Shown here piece after piece: positions 23,160-34,639 of a stretch of 64,000 nt of DNA (position 1 is its first letter; each line of letters begins with the position of its first letter). Below the pieces are notes generated by a model. It saw only the letters and a list, made by a program, of their open reading frames with translations, was not told where the DNA came from and searched no databases. The translations under genes and the position numbers were made by a program. Source of the DNA: Plectrocnemia conspersa. Taxonomy: Eukaryota; Arthropoda; Insecta; Trichoptera; Polycentropodidae. Location: the NCBI GenBank assembly GCA_009617715.1, contig VTFK01000121.1:496001-560000 (forward strand), given 5' to 3'.

Positions 23160-23660
23160 TGCTCTGAAGTTGAAAGCTTTTATTTTATTATCAACTTTGT
23201 ACGTACGGTCGGAGTTATTGAAAAAGTTTAACTGCCAACATAAAAAAAAACATATTGATTTTCATGGCCTGGAAACTTTAGTTTGAATTATGTCATCGAT
23301 TTACCTAAATGTCCGACTCGAATTTCTCGTTATATTTTGCTGAGATAGCTGTAATTTGAGAAAAATCTTTGCATGGTTCAAACGGTACGAGCCGAGCCTT
23401 AACGACGTCGTTAAATTGCCGGTGTTTTAGTGGGAAAATCTGGTACAGATGCTACGGAAGTGTAGATGTATAGATAAATGCTGATGTTGGTGTGCTCATC
23501 TGGGCTCTCCGTTTAAAACCCCTTTTGTATTCTATGGCAATTTGGCGTGTCGCATTACCATTTCGTCGTACCAAGAGAAATAAGACTACCCAGAGAATGG
23601 AATAAATTAGCCGGTGCTGTGCGCTGACAGTTATTGTTTAATTAATAACGTTTAATTTAC
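23160..23660. promoter_or_regulatory. GC-richer island in intron 1, possible regulatory DNA
   Basis: Non-repetitive sequence with GTACGTACGGTCGG, TTATTGAAAAAGTTTAACTG, GTACGAGCCGAGCC, AACGACGTCGTTAAATTG (a near-palindrome) and TGGCAATTTGGCGTGTCG. It shares ATTGAAAAAGTTT with 45660. No coding frame with splice sites. Confidence 0.25.
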
Positions 23661-24320
23661 GTATCAAAAAACAATTTCTGTGGTAATTCGTGAGCTGAGC
23701 TATGAGTGTGATTATTAGAATCGGTTTCATAGTAGTAAAATTTAATAGTAAAATGGTGCTTTGATCTTTAAGCATTCGTGCGAGTGAATTGAGACAAACT
23801 TAAAATAATACGCTTTGATATGTTATTGCCGCATAACAAATAACGACAAAATAAAAAAAAATTACATATGAAAATTATGAATAAATAGAAATAACACGAC
23901 ACTTAAAATATTATTTGTTTTCGCTGGAATAGCGTTAACAAATAATTGAACGCCAAACCCTGATACTCTATAAAATCATTTTTAGTAACTCACGTATTAG
24001 GCTCAACAAAATATAAATACAGAACGTGTCCGTCCATACTATAAAAAAAAAAAAAAAAATTGTATTTTAAATGCGTTACAACAAGGTCAACACAACCAAT
24101 AATCACTAAATAAGTAATAAGATACAAAATTAAAATCATAGTCTGAAAAACTACGAAAAATATTATTGATTAATAATCAGTATTTTAGTTTACATTATGC
24201 ACGATTTTATTTTAATTATTCATTACAATATCTATCCATGAGATCAAGGAAATCTAGGAAAACCTAATCTGTCATAATCTATCGGAATTAAAATTATACA
24301 ACAATCACTAATTAAAAAAT

Positions 24321-24437
24321 ACACTAGGGACCATATAGGATTTGATCTGGGGTCCATCAGGTATTAATCACCGAGAAATATAATCTATACATATATTTTA
24401 GTGATATATTGTACAGCATGCATTACATATTTTTAGT
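24321..24437 (+). repeat. Dispersed direct repeat, copy 2 of 2
   Basis: Begins ACACTAGGGACCATATAGGA; pairs with 22658-22777. Both copies are in intron 1 about 1.66 kb apart. Confidence 0.65.
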
Positions 24438-25485
24438 AAGCCAGTACTGCCGGTAAATACTATTAAATTAGATTACCGAATTACAGGTAAATCTATTTAT
24501 GATTACTAGTATTTCTGTTAATTTAAAAACAACATTTTTCTTTTACTTTTCATCGTAATTTTATTTTGCAACTACAATATTATGTGACGTTGTTTGCAGC
24601 AGACAAGATCAGAGGGTGTTTTTTACCTATTGATTTGTGGAGTTTTCTCAAACTTTCCTCTAACAAAGACAGTTGTTTGGATCTATGGGTCTGGCGTACT
24701 ATCACAAGAATAACAGGCTAAGCTTAGCTTAAAGCCATTAACTATTTTTTTCTAAATAATTTTATGAATTCCTTGTCCCAGCATTAAATATTCCAAGAAA
24801 GTCCAATAACATTAAATTTGTCTTGCTATAATTTCATCAATCATCCTAATAAAAATGGAATTGTAAAGCAAATTGTCAAGCTGATAAAACGATAAGCAAG
24901 GAAAATTGGTTTATTTACATGATTAAATGGAACTTGAACTGAATAGGAACAGAGAAAAGCTAAAAAAATAGTTGAGTGACAATTTTTAATTATGTTTTTG
25001 CCGGATATCTTAATGATTTCAAAATAATGTGAAACTAAATTGTTGATTCCAATTACTTGTTTACCCTAATCTTTCATCTTTCATTGTAACGAAAGATCTA
25101 TTTTGGTGAGATCACACTCAAACGGTTGTAAGATCTAGCTTGGCACATTAACATTTTCAAGATCCCTAAGCAAACATTTATGTATTTTTAATGATTTGTG
25201 TATAGCAGTATATATTTACTAAATACTATCCTTCTCAATAATATATGATATATAAAATGTATTTACTATTATTTAAGAGTTTATCTAATATAATAAAATA
25301 ATTTTTCTTTTATAATACGCACGAATGTGTATATGTGAGTTTATATGTACATATGTATGTAAAATATATCCTTTCAACATATAATAAAACACCGTCTAAT
25401 TATCACAAGAAAGGCGAAACCGCAATAATGAGGGCCAGAACTTTTCTCCTGACGATCTGAAAATTACCTCGTAGAGTAGACTTAC

Positions 25486-26140
25486 CGTGCAAGCTGGGAA
25501 GGCCACTTTCAGGATCCGCCGTCTCCACCGAACGCTGTCTGCTGCCACCCCTTTGCCTCCTCCGTTCGCTCCTGTCTTCAGCGAGAAAGCCTTCTCCCAC
25601 ACTCCGCACATTATCCACACTCAGCTTATGCTTGCACGCCTTCTCCGAAGACACGGTCGAGTTGGACTGGAACCTCCTGTGGATTCTGCTGGCGAGCAGA
25701 GCGATAGGACTGGAATGGATTGAGGTAGACTTTTCATTCTCGGTCCTTATGGCGACGACCTTGTTCTCTACCAGAGCTGTCAGAACAGCCTCCAATCTGG
25801 CCACGTCTAAGATGCTCTTTTTGAGAGCGTCTGGATCGCAAGTGGACAAATCGTCGGTAGACACCGCTTTGTCGGCCACCTCTACGATTTGTCTCATCAT
25901 TCACCAGCACCAGGAAGGTTGTTTCAGCGGCATTTGAGCACCGCCGACTATCACATGGCTGTTGTGTAAATCGAATCACCGCCGCCACATTCATGCACGA
26001 CAGTCGACAACTCACTAGTGCGCTATTATTGGACTCGTCTAGTTATCTCAGGAAGTTGCCGAGAGAGCGTTCGACAATGCATGCCTTCTAATGGCTGGAC
26101 GTTTGCAACTGTAAGCGATACTCTCATGTGAGCCACATAT
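25486..26140 (-). CDS. Exon 1 (first coding exon) of an unrecognised single-pass membrane protein gene
   Basis: The coding part is 25900-25486. It opens with two ATG codons at 25900 and 25897, and an in-frame TGA lies directly before the first, so the start is well fixed. It encodes 138 residues plus one base and ends at a strong donor (CACG|GTAAGT). The protein begins MMRQIVEVADKAVS, continues with a helix-prone stretch (residues about 28-55, with VARLEAVLTALVENK) and becomes Ser- and Arg-rich near residues 105-125 (SERRRQRGGSRQR). Upstream, a pyrimidine-rich acceptor (TTGTTTCAG) at 26142-26141 suggests that this exon starts at 26140 with about 240 bases of 5' leader and that a further non-coding exon lies upstream. 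The leader contains several upstream ATGs. GC content is well above the flanks. I do not recognise the family. The exon call is strong; the 26140 boundary is inferred. Confidence 0.8.
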
Positions 26141-26149
26141 CTGAAACAA

Positions 26150-27400
26150 CATACGGAATGCTAAATTAAATTTAATGGAATAATACATACAGCATTATAG
26201 CCATTTATGACCTCGATTAGGGCAATACAAAATAGATATAAATAGCTTTTATGTCATGTAAGACAGTGAATCAATATATTTAGTAAAGTACAGTAATAAA
26301 ATTTATATATAATAATACTAAACTTATTTACTCAGTATAATAATATACAAATAGTAGGTTGTAATAATTTTTTTTTGCTTGGTTGAGAATCATTATACAC
26401 ATAAAAATATCCTTTTTTTTAAAAAAATAACTGACAATTAGTTTGCTAATGAGCTCCGTCGTTTTTTGTGAAATCTTCACATAGCAAAGATCTAAATTTA
26501 GAAACCGTTATAAAAAAGTTCAGCTTTTCGAATTGTATTACTTTGTGTAAATAATGTATTTAATAATACAGTGAAAATACTAGTATTTACTTGAGAAATA
26601 CTCATGTAAAAAGTTTTTTTAAAAAAAAAAAGAAACTTTAAAAATAATTGAGTGTAAAGATTTTTATTATTTATGTATACAATGCTTTTTTTTAAGAGTA
26701 TAGAACATACTTCTGAACAAAAAATACCTATTTTTTAGTTAAAAGTACCTCTATACGTAAAAAAGTTTAATTAAACCTAAAAATCATGTAGCTTATCTTG
26801 TAGAATAGGAGCAGTATCGATTGGACTAAATACTACAATTGACAAAACAAAAAAAGAAACCTTCAATAGAAAGAGATTAGATTAAGGTGATATTTTTGTC
26901 TATGGCAAAACCACTTAATTTAGTTTTTTGCTAACAAGTTATTAACATTAAAAAAATAATCTTTGAGTTGCATAAAACCAGCTTCCAACAGAAAAGATTC
27001 AAACAATTACAATTTATTTTAATTATCACGTAACTACGAATATGTTTAGTCTCTTGTATTATTGTTTTGCAGCAGCATGTATTTGATAGTCAGTACGTCG
27101 CTGTTCAGCTCAACTTTTAAGTCAAAAGTTGATCGCTTAAAATTGCATAGTTGCCTTCGAAATGGCAGCTAATGACACATGAAAATGCAACGTCGCCACT
27201 GTTCTTGGGAGAAGTTCTTGTGACAAATAGACTCATGTGTTTTCTGTTTAGATATAAATTTAAATTAATAAACTTTGTGAGGAATATGCATACATATATT
27301 ACAGTTAGGGTTCTCAATTTTTCGTGGTTTTTAACTATTAAAAAAATATTTTCTGGCGGTTTTATTTTAGTCGGAATTAATGCAAAAAATCAATTAATTG
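26150..27400. other. AT-rich stretch upstream of the first coding exon
   Basis: Many A/T runs. The promoter or a non-coding first exon of the minus-strand gene may lie here or further upstream, but no core promoter could be identified with confidence. Confidence 0.4.
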
Positions 27401-27403
27401 CTA

Positions 27404-28110
27404 AATAATAATTATTTTAATTAATCATTAATTACTTTCATAATCGTTAAACTTTTTGATATCATATATTTTTCATAACACAATACTGTGCAAATTACTG
27501 ATAAACAAGGGCGTCAAAAGTAAAATGCTTAATTTATTATTACATACATTTTATTCAGAGACGTCATTTTAACTTTTTTAAATCACCAGTTTCGATTTAA
27601 TTAATTCGGAGAAAATGATTGAACATTTTAAACACATTATTTTATCGAATTAATTGTAAATACAATAGCTAATAATGTTTGGAACTAATTTTATATACAT
27701 AAGGTTTTGTGTGTAATATGCATATAAATTAAATAACTAGTAACATAAAATAATTGTGCCTTGAAACAACAAATATTAAAATTTGCGACGCACCATATCC
27801 AACATTCAAATGAATTCTGCGAATTTCGGTCATAGTAAACACTATCGATAAATATTTTATTCACATTTGTTTTTCAAATGCGTAAACGCATTTTTTTGTT
27901 GAGAAAAAGCGTCTCATTGTCTTAGATTTCGAAACAAAATAAAAACACAAAAAGGACCATGGATTTTGGAGCGGCACCAGCCACTCAAGTATAGTGAGAA
28001 AAAAAAATTTACTACCTGTGTTTCGTTCTAAGATTTTTTTAAATTCAATTTAAAATAGTACAAGCGAATATTTTATGAATATTCGAGCAATTATTTATTA
28101 ATTTTAGATA
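27404..28110 (+). repeat. Dispersed repeat, inverted partner of 39045-39560
   Basis: From left to right it shares with the reverse complement of 39560-39045: ATAATCGTTAAACTTTTTGA, AATTACTGATAAACAAGGGC (GAGGGC in the partner), TGGATTTTGGAGCGGCAC and GCGAATATTTTATGAATATT. Similarity runs over most of the length with an indel in the middle (this copy is longer). No open frame. Probably a non-autonomous transposon. Confidence 0.65.
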
Positions 28111-28904
28111 GTTGAATTACAGCCCAATATTCTCAGTATTCTTCTGTTTATATATACCATGGTGATTTATAAATATTATAGAACGTTCTACTGCAATTTA
28201 ATAACACAACAAATTATATAGGTATGTATATACTTAAATAATTATTTTAATTATTATAATATACTATATGTATATTTAGATTCCAAATACCTCTTTTTTA
28301 TAATGTGGTCTTTGATATTTTTTAAAACTAATTAATGGCTTCCGATATTAAGAAAAATCTACTACTTATTCAGTTAAAATAGATTTCATAGCACAATATT
28401 ATGATGCTTAGTAATTTAACTAGTTGTGAATTGAAAATGCATTAAATACATATGGGATACTAACTAACAAATTTAAAGCAAAAAAATGCATCTTATGGAT
28501 CTTAGAGACTAATTTTAAAAATCCCTGTCTTTGCCATGTAAATATATTAGCCATAAAGAGTCGTTCAATGTGACAGAAATAAACTTACATGTTTTTTTCA
28601 CAAGCGTAGAATTCAAACTAATTAATTGTGACAATAGATGAAAATAATTTAACAACAAAATAATATTTGAATTTGAAATTTTGTGTGTTACCAGTTAAAA
28701 TATATCTTTAATAGCATATTAAAATACATTTTATCGTTTATTTTCAAAAGTGATATTTGACAGGCGTGAAACGTGTAAGAAAAGCGACGTGAGTGGTAGT
28801 CTTAAACTGACTGTTAAATCACGTACGCTACCATGGAATTTCGTTCCAAAAAATAGTTGTAGGGCAACACATCACCTATTAAAGCAAAAATGTTCTTAAT
28901 GTAT

Positions 28905-29365
28905 AAGTACTGGTTCATTCGCACAGTGAATAAATACAGTTTCAGTGATATTAACTATTTTTTGTTACATTTTAACTGGCCTATTTAGTAATATTATATT
29001 TTTATATACTAGTAAAAGTATAGTTTTACTAAAAAATATACATAGCTGCGAAAATTTTTCTGCTGTTCAAACCCATATATAACTGAATTAAACAAACTTA
29101 ACTTGATCTAATAAAAATCCTAAAATTTTAATTTTTTTGTTTAGGTAAGGTTTGGGTTTGAACAGTAAATAAACATTTAGAGCAGCATATATTCTAATAG
29201 CACTAAATATGTTCGCTTGTAAAGTATATATACATATGTATATACCGGTGAAAATATATTTGGATATGATTTTACTGAAACAGTCAGTAAAATTATATTT
29301 ATACCAGTGCAAATATAACTTCACTGTAAAATATACATTTAATGTAACGTATGTATATACGAAAT
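28905..29365. repeat. Foldback-like element, copy 2
   Basis: A perfect 13-bp inverted pair (CTGTTCAAACCCA at 29063-29075 and TGGGTTTGAACAG at 29153-29165) forms the core. The right end (TACATTTAATGTAACGTATG) matches the right end of copy 1 near 1176. Units such as TTTTACTGA / TCAGTAAAA occur as in copy 1. Confidence 0.5.
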
Positions 29366-30089
29366 TTTATTAGTGTATACTTTGTATATACATCCTTTTA
29401 ACATTTCTATTGCTAGATATGTTACATTTCTATTAAATTGTGATACGTAAACACACAATAATGCTTTCAATAGTGCCGTTTCAAAAACACATTATAACGA
29501 AATTGGCCAACGTTACAAAATGGGCCTTTATGTATTGAATAACTACATTATTTGCGTATGAATGAATTCATATTACATATTTGTGTAAATTGAATTTTTT
29601 AATATGCGATGCGCGTTATTTTTTAGTGCCATGTAATAAAATGGAATCGATTTTTGTTCAACTTTTCTCTCGAGGGGTGATATTGGCTTGAAATATGCAA
29701 AACAATTTTCGTTCCAAATAACACCATATGTAAACCGTATATAATAAGTACAAGCAAATAATTAAACTCTCATTATAAAACGTACCATTTGACGAAATAA
29801 TTTAAATAATATAGAATGTAGATTAGTACCTGTAACATTACTAGTTTATATATTCGTAATAGTCTGTAATTTACCAAAGAGCTTTAACTTAAACTGTGCT
29901 ATTCAATGAAATAAATTAATTTAATTAATTTATCTAGATGTTTTTTTTTATAGTCAAAATTTTCATCATTTCATCCATTCACACTAATATAATAATCTAA
30001 TCTAAGTAATTTTGCAGTATTACTTTAAGGGACAATCCAGTTGTATTCAACTAAAGTGTATGTGAATTTTATCAATTGACACATAAACT
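29366..30089. other. Gap between the foldback element and the jockey relic
   Basis: Slightly higher GC at 29480-29720 (GCGATGCGCGTTATTTTTTA). No feature recognised. Confidence 0.4.
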
Positions 30090-30560
30090 ATGACACATAA
30101 ACTTCAATGGACAAATTATATCTTTCTTCAATCTGAGAATGACAAGATTGTAAGCTACACTGGAAACAAAAAGTCAAAGAAAAGAGAAGAACTTGGTATA
30201 AAATTCAAAAGTTGTATTGGCAAATGGTTAAAAACTTTGTTTTGTTTTAATATAAAATAAGTTAACTCTAAAACTCATATTGACATACGGAATTCAGCTC
30301 TAGGAGTTGAAACGTAAAAGCAAGAGATTATACAAAGGTTCCAAAATAATGTATTTTGGGTTGTTGTTAACGCACAATGGTACGTATTAAAAGCTGATCT
30401 TCATGGAGACCTTGGGATGAAAACAATACCAGAAGTAATCCAGAAATTTTCCTTATTACATCAACAAAAGATCACGTCAATGTTGAGGCCATTCATCTTC
30501 TCAACGTGGAAGTTATAACCAGAAGAACGAAAAAAATCAAACAACACGAATTGATACAAT
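30090..30560 (+). pseudogene. Degenerate jockey-type LINE, C-terminal end of polymerase
   Basis: Plus-strand translation gives KFKSCIGKWLKTLF-like sequence, then LILTYGIQL, RFQNNVFWVVVNAQWYVLKA, DLHGDLGMKTIPEVIQKFSL and LLHQQKITS. These match the jockey polymerase C-terminus (ILKPIWTYGIQLWG, RFQ.K.LR.IV.APWYVRN.DLH.DL..., .KH...H.H.N). Frameshifts and stops are frequent, and no reverse transcriptase core is seen upstream, so it is a truncated, decayed copy. Confidence 0.8.
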
Positions 30561-31039
30561 CGTTATTATGTTAAGCTAAATGACACAGAAAAAAAGTCAA
30601 GTAATGCACATGAGCAATTTACTTTAAATAATTATTTATTATACTTTACCTAACTTTTAAATAATTTATTATTAGCTATTTGAGCTAGATTTTTATTTTT
30701 CAATAAACGCTCTTAAAGAGATTTATTGTCTTAAAATAAAAAAATTATCAAAATCACTTCTTGCACTTGTGTATTAATTTATCAATCATAAAAACAGTCT
30801 TTGACCGCTAAATGTAACGCTTCTGAAGCTCATTTTCTACTAAAATTTGCAGTTGATTGAGACAATTACATATCTTGTGAAAACTTTATACAGTTCACTG
30901 CAAATATTTATACATATTTTACGAATAGAAAGACTTATATGCAAATAACGAATACGGATTCAGAATTAAGTTATTCAAAGCGCTTGATTTTAATGTGTTA
31001 GTAATAAAACCACACAGATGACTTTTTAATGATACCTTT

Positions 31040-31400
31040 AATTTTATTATCAATTAACCGTTGTTACTATCGGCTTTCGTCACGTCATTGTATCGCAAAA
31101 TTGAGAATAAGCCGCCATCTTGTCGGTCGCTCGTTAAACTTGAATGGTTCTCGTTAATTTGATTTTATGACGAAAACGTTTGCCTTTGACATACGACTTT
31201 ACTAGAATGACAAAACGTTGTTGCTTTACGATAATAATTGTGTTTTGGCCAACGAACGTAGTGACGATAAACTTCCGGTCGGACTGATCACGTAAACGAT
31301 GCCAATTTTTTTGCGGAAAAAATCATGACATGGTATGATAGTGATTCGATTTATTCAGACGACGTACATATGTTCGGGCGAATAATTCAATTTCGACCCT
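31040..31400. promoter_or_regulatory. GC-richer island, possible regulatory DNA or 5' exon region
   Basis: Contains CTATCGGCTTTCGTCACG, GCCGCCATCTTGTCGGTCGC and CGATAAACTTCCGGTCGG. It has no long open frame. It lies about 5 kb upstream of the first coding exon of the minus-strand gene, so a non-coding first exon or promoter could be here; this is only inference. Confidence 0.2.
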
Positions 31401-32511
31401 ATGGAAATTTTATAGTCGTTATTGAATTTTTTTTATGTTCATAAAGAATTTATATTTGCGAAAACGTCATCATATAAGAATAAAACAATATTTTTACAAG
31501 TTAAAACGCGTTTTTTATAAACTTGTCATGTACCATAAATGAATTTTACATTACTCATAAATTTTTATTTATAGACTATATTGATTGAAATCTAAATTGA
31601 AGTCTTAAGAGATAAATATATCAGAAGCTTTTTTTTGTTTGCATTTTCTTTCACTACTTTACAATAATCCCAAATTTAATATATGAAGGTTGAGCTGAAA
31701 AAGTTTATTGAAGATATTGCTCCATTAAACTTTCGGCATGACATATGTCTTATTTTTAATAGTTGTGTAACAAACTGAATAAAACGACTGCCTATTTTCC
31801 AATATGGAAATAAATGGCTCGAAAATGTTATCGCCCAAAAACAATAACCTTTGATACTACATTAGCGACTGAAACGGTAAACCCTAACCGAAGACAAATT
31901 TGATTTATATGCTCCAAATTACGAGCGTTTGCCTACTATCGAAATAGTCAGATATTCATATTTATAAAGTTGAGCATGAAACACTAATCACCGTAATTTA
32001 GGACTACTTCGTATTTTGCGGAGATAACAAATCATGCGACGAAAAGGTCGGAGCACGTTATGGCGCTCTTGTTACATTGTCCTTTGCCTTTATTTATTAT
32101 ACGCGTGAAAATATTTGCATATCAGATATACTAAAATTATATAAAAATATTTTTTATTCATTATTATATTATATTATTTAATATTGCGTATATTTTTTTT
32201 AAAAACTGTGCAAAACAAAATACCGAAATAAATAATTATGTATTACAAACAATTAAGTGTCACAACATTTAGTATATCTTTAACATTGCTTCTTTTATTG
32301 TTGTAGTTAAAAATAAAATGTTTCGGTGATACTTAAAGTTTTTACACAATTAATTTGTATTAGAATTAAACAAAACCTAATTATTCGGAACAAAAAATAT
32401 TATTTAATTTTTAGGTGAAAAATACTATTATGTTTGTAATAATATTTTTTATACATAAATATATCTATCTGAATTAAATTAAAATTTATTTTTAAGAAAT
32501 ATTGCCTACCT

Positions 32512-32627
32512 TCACAATTTTCTTGTAACCGGGTAATAATTTCACGTAACTTCCGGTCTTCAGCTGAAGCGAATACCGTTAGCCATAATATTTGTGATAC
32601 ACCACCACATTCCAAACAACTTTCGGC
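32512..32627 (-). CDS. Candidate exon of unknown gene
   Basis: After an AG at the end of CAACCGCTAG, the minus strand reads NAESCLECGGVSQILWLTVF and then ASAEDRKLREIITRLQENCE before a donor-like G|GTAGGC. The composition (charged helix, two Cys near the start) looks coding. GC content is raised against the flanks. No start codon lies in frame and a TAG precedes it, so if real it is an internal exon. It lies on the same strand as, and upstream of, the membrane protein gene; a link is possible but cannot be shown. Confidence 0.3.
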
Positions 32628-33872
32628 GTTCTAGCGGTTGAGCGTCAAATTTACGATTAGGCTAAGAAGTAAAGGGTAATTTACGAACATTGCTACAAAA
32701 ATATACGTGAATACTATTATATTATTATTTCAATATGTTATGTAAAAAAATATAAGTTAAGGTCTATATTTGATTGAGAGATGGTTTGATAATACTCTGT
32801 AAACTATATTCAAGTTGTGGGTAAGTTTATTGCATGTGGTTATAGCTCAAACAGATTCAACATTTTGAAAGTCGCAGAGTGGTTTAGATAATTAATATCA
32901 ATCCAAACTCAACCTTCTAGTCTCCGAGATTTAAAGCATAAATTTATTAAATTATTAGAAAAAATGTTATTTTCCCCTGAAACAAATACTTTATATCCTA
33001 ATAAAATTCTAAATTAAAACATTTATTATTTAAATACCGAAAGCCGATAATTGTTTAACAACAATACAATAGGCGTTTAACCAATTCAATCAAAAGAGTA
33101 TTTTTTCAAGTGAGTTAAAATTTGCTTGCTTTGTTTAAAGTAATAATTAAAAGCCGTACATGTTTGATCCTCTAGTTTACAATATCTCGCTACTACTGAA
33201 TTTATGCACATATGTAGATATTGTAAACAAGAGGTGTATAAATCACGCAATAAGAGCGAGGCGTTATAGAAACCAAATCTTAGATCACACAAATGATTTT
33301 TTGATCGAATGCACAACGTAAATGTTTTGAGATATTTAGACATTTTCAAATTGATCAAAAGAACAATACTTGTACACAAAATTATGCAAAAAAAAAAAAT
33401 AGTTTGCCGAAGAGAAAACGCGTAAAGATTCTATACCATATTTTTTAATTACTTAACTAAAAGCAAGCTGGCGATTTTTTTTAAGAACTTTGTCACTTTT
33501 GGCCTACCTGTATCGAAGTAAATTCACAGAAGGAAGCTTAGGTTTTTTTATATATTAAGTATTTCCGAGTTAACTCAGAAATAGGATGGGGTTAAACAAA
33601 GAAGTGTTTTTTATTAAGATTTTTTTAATAATATGCTTATAATTGAGGATTTTTATTTCTTGAAAAGATTCATTGAATCTTTTTTTTTGATGAAAATTAA
33701 ATTTGTACGATTTTTTTTTAAATGTTTTACAACTACTGTGCCAGATGTTTAAAATGCAAATTTTCTTAAAGGCTTTTAATAAAGTTTTAATAAATTGAAT
33801 GGCAAAAATTACTATAATTAGCTATATATTCACTTTAGTAATTTAATACTAGCTACATTATTAACAGCTTAC

Positions 33873-33914
33873 CGCCCGGTGTTTTTTTGCCAAGCTTTGC
33901 TTGGTGGCCGGGCG
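33873..33914. repeat. GC-rich double-stem inverted repeat
   Basis: An outer pair CGCCCGG / CCGGGCG (33873-33879 and 33908-33914) encloses an inner hairpin CCAAGC-TTT-GCTTGG (33890-33904). The block stands out sharply from surrounding AT-rich DNA. As RNA or DNA it would fold stably. No known RNA family is recognised. Confidence 0.6.
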
Positions 33915-34109
33915 ATCTCGCGAAATAATAGCAAACAATTATATTTTTTAGTAAATTCCCTATAAATTTCAATTAAAGTATTTTATAAAAATTTATATAT
34001 ATATATATAAAATATGTTGATCGTGCCGATCAATACGTAGTTACCTAGTTACCTAATATTTCAAAAAACAATGGAATAAACAAGAGGTTGTTTTTTATTT
34101 ATTTCAATG

Positions 34110-34459
34110 CGCATTGTTTAATTCGTTCCGTGTCTGTCAAAATTTTAATAGTAACAGCAAAATTAAATTCAAAAAAATTCTTTTGAGTAAGGCTAAAAGA
34201 TGGATGCAGAATTCAGTGAAATCTATCGATTTTGAAGACATTTCCCCAGTTTCTTCACGTCTTGCCGTGCTGTCGATCCACGAGAAAGACTGTCGGATAA
34301 GCTGATAAAAATAAAAAGTGGAGTCGAATATGTGAGAAGAAAATGTCGTTTTTGCTCTGCACGTGGAATAACGAAAGATACAGCATACATGTGCAGAAGT
34401 TGTGATATTCTTCTTTATATTGACGAATATTTTTATACGTATCAAAAATATTAAAATAG
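34110..34459 (+). pseudogene. piggyBac-type transposase C-terminal fragment
   Basis: The frame ending at the TAA at 34457-34459 reads DPRERLSDKLIKIKSGVEYV, then RRKCRFCSARGITKDTAYMC and RSCDILLYIDEYFYTYQKY. The spacing C-x2-C ... C-x2-C followed by an aromatic/His-type C-terminal segment matches the cysteine-rich domain at the end of piggyBac transposases (RRRC.VC....K..RY.C..C...LC...CF..YH). Several Cys/His positions are changed. The catalytic domain is not recognisable upstream and a frameshift lies near 34270, so it is a relic. Confidence 0.7.
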
Positions 34460-34476
34460 CTAAAAATTGTAAATAA

Positions 34477-34630
34477 TAAAAATAAATATAAAAAAGAATA
34501 TAGTGTAATGGTGATAAAAATAAATATAAATAAGAATAAATTGTAGTTGTGATAAAAATAAATATAAATAAGAAAATAGTGTAATGATAAAAAAAATTAT
34601 AAATAAGAATATAGTGTAAGTGTTATTGTG
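34477..34630 (+). repeat. Minisatellite of ~40-bp units
   Basis: About 3.5 imperfect tandem units of the form AAAAATAAATATAAATAAGA followed by ATATAGTGTAATGGTGAT. The array starts 18 bases after the stop codon of the piggyBac fragment. Confidence 0.75.
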
Positions 34631-34639
34631 AAAATAAAT

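Noticed and set aside
25487..25937. Plus-strand frames over exon 1
   Set aside because: Antisense shadows of the GC-rich exon; no splice sites or domains.
25734..26015. Minus-strand frame MSCRLSCMNVAAVIRF... overlapping exon 1
   Set aside because: It is in a different frame from the splice-supported coding frame; treated as an overlapping upstream ORF, not a gene.
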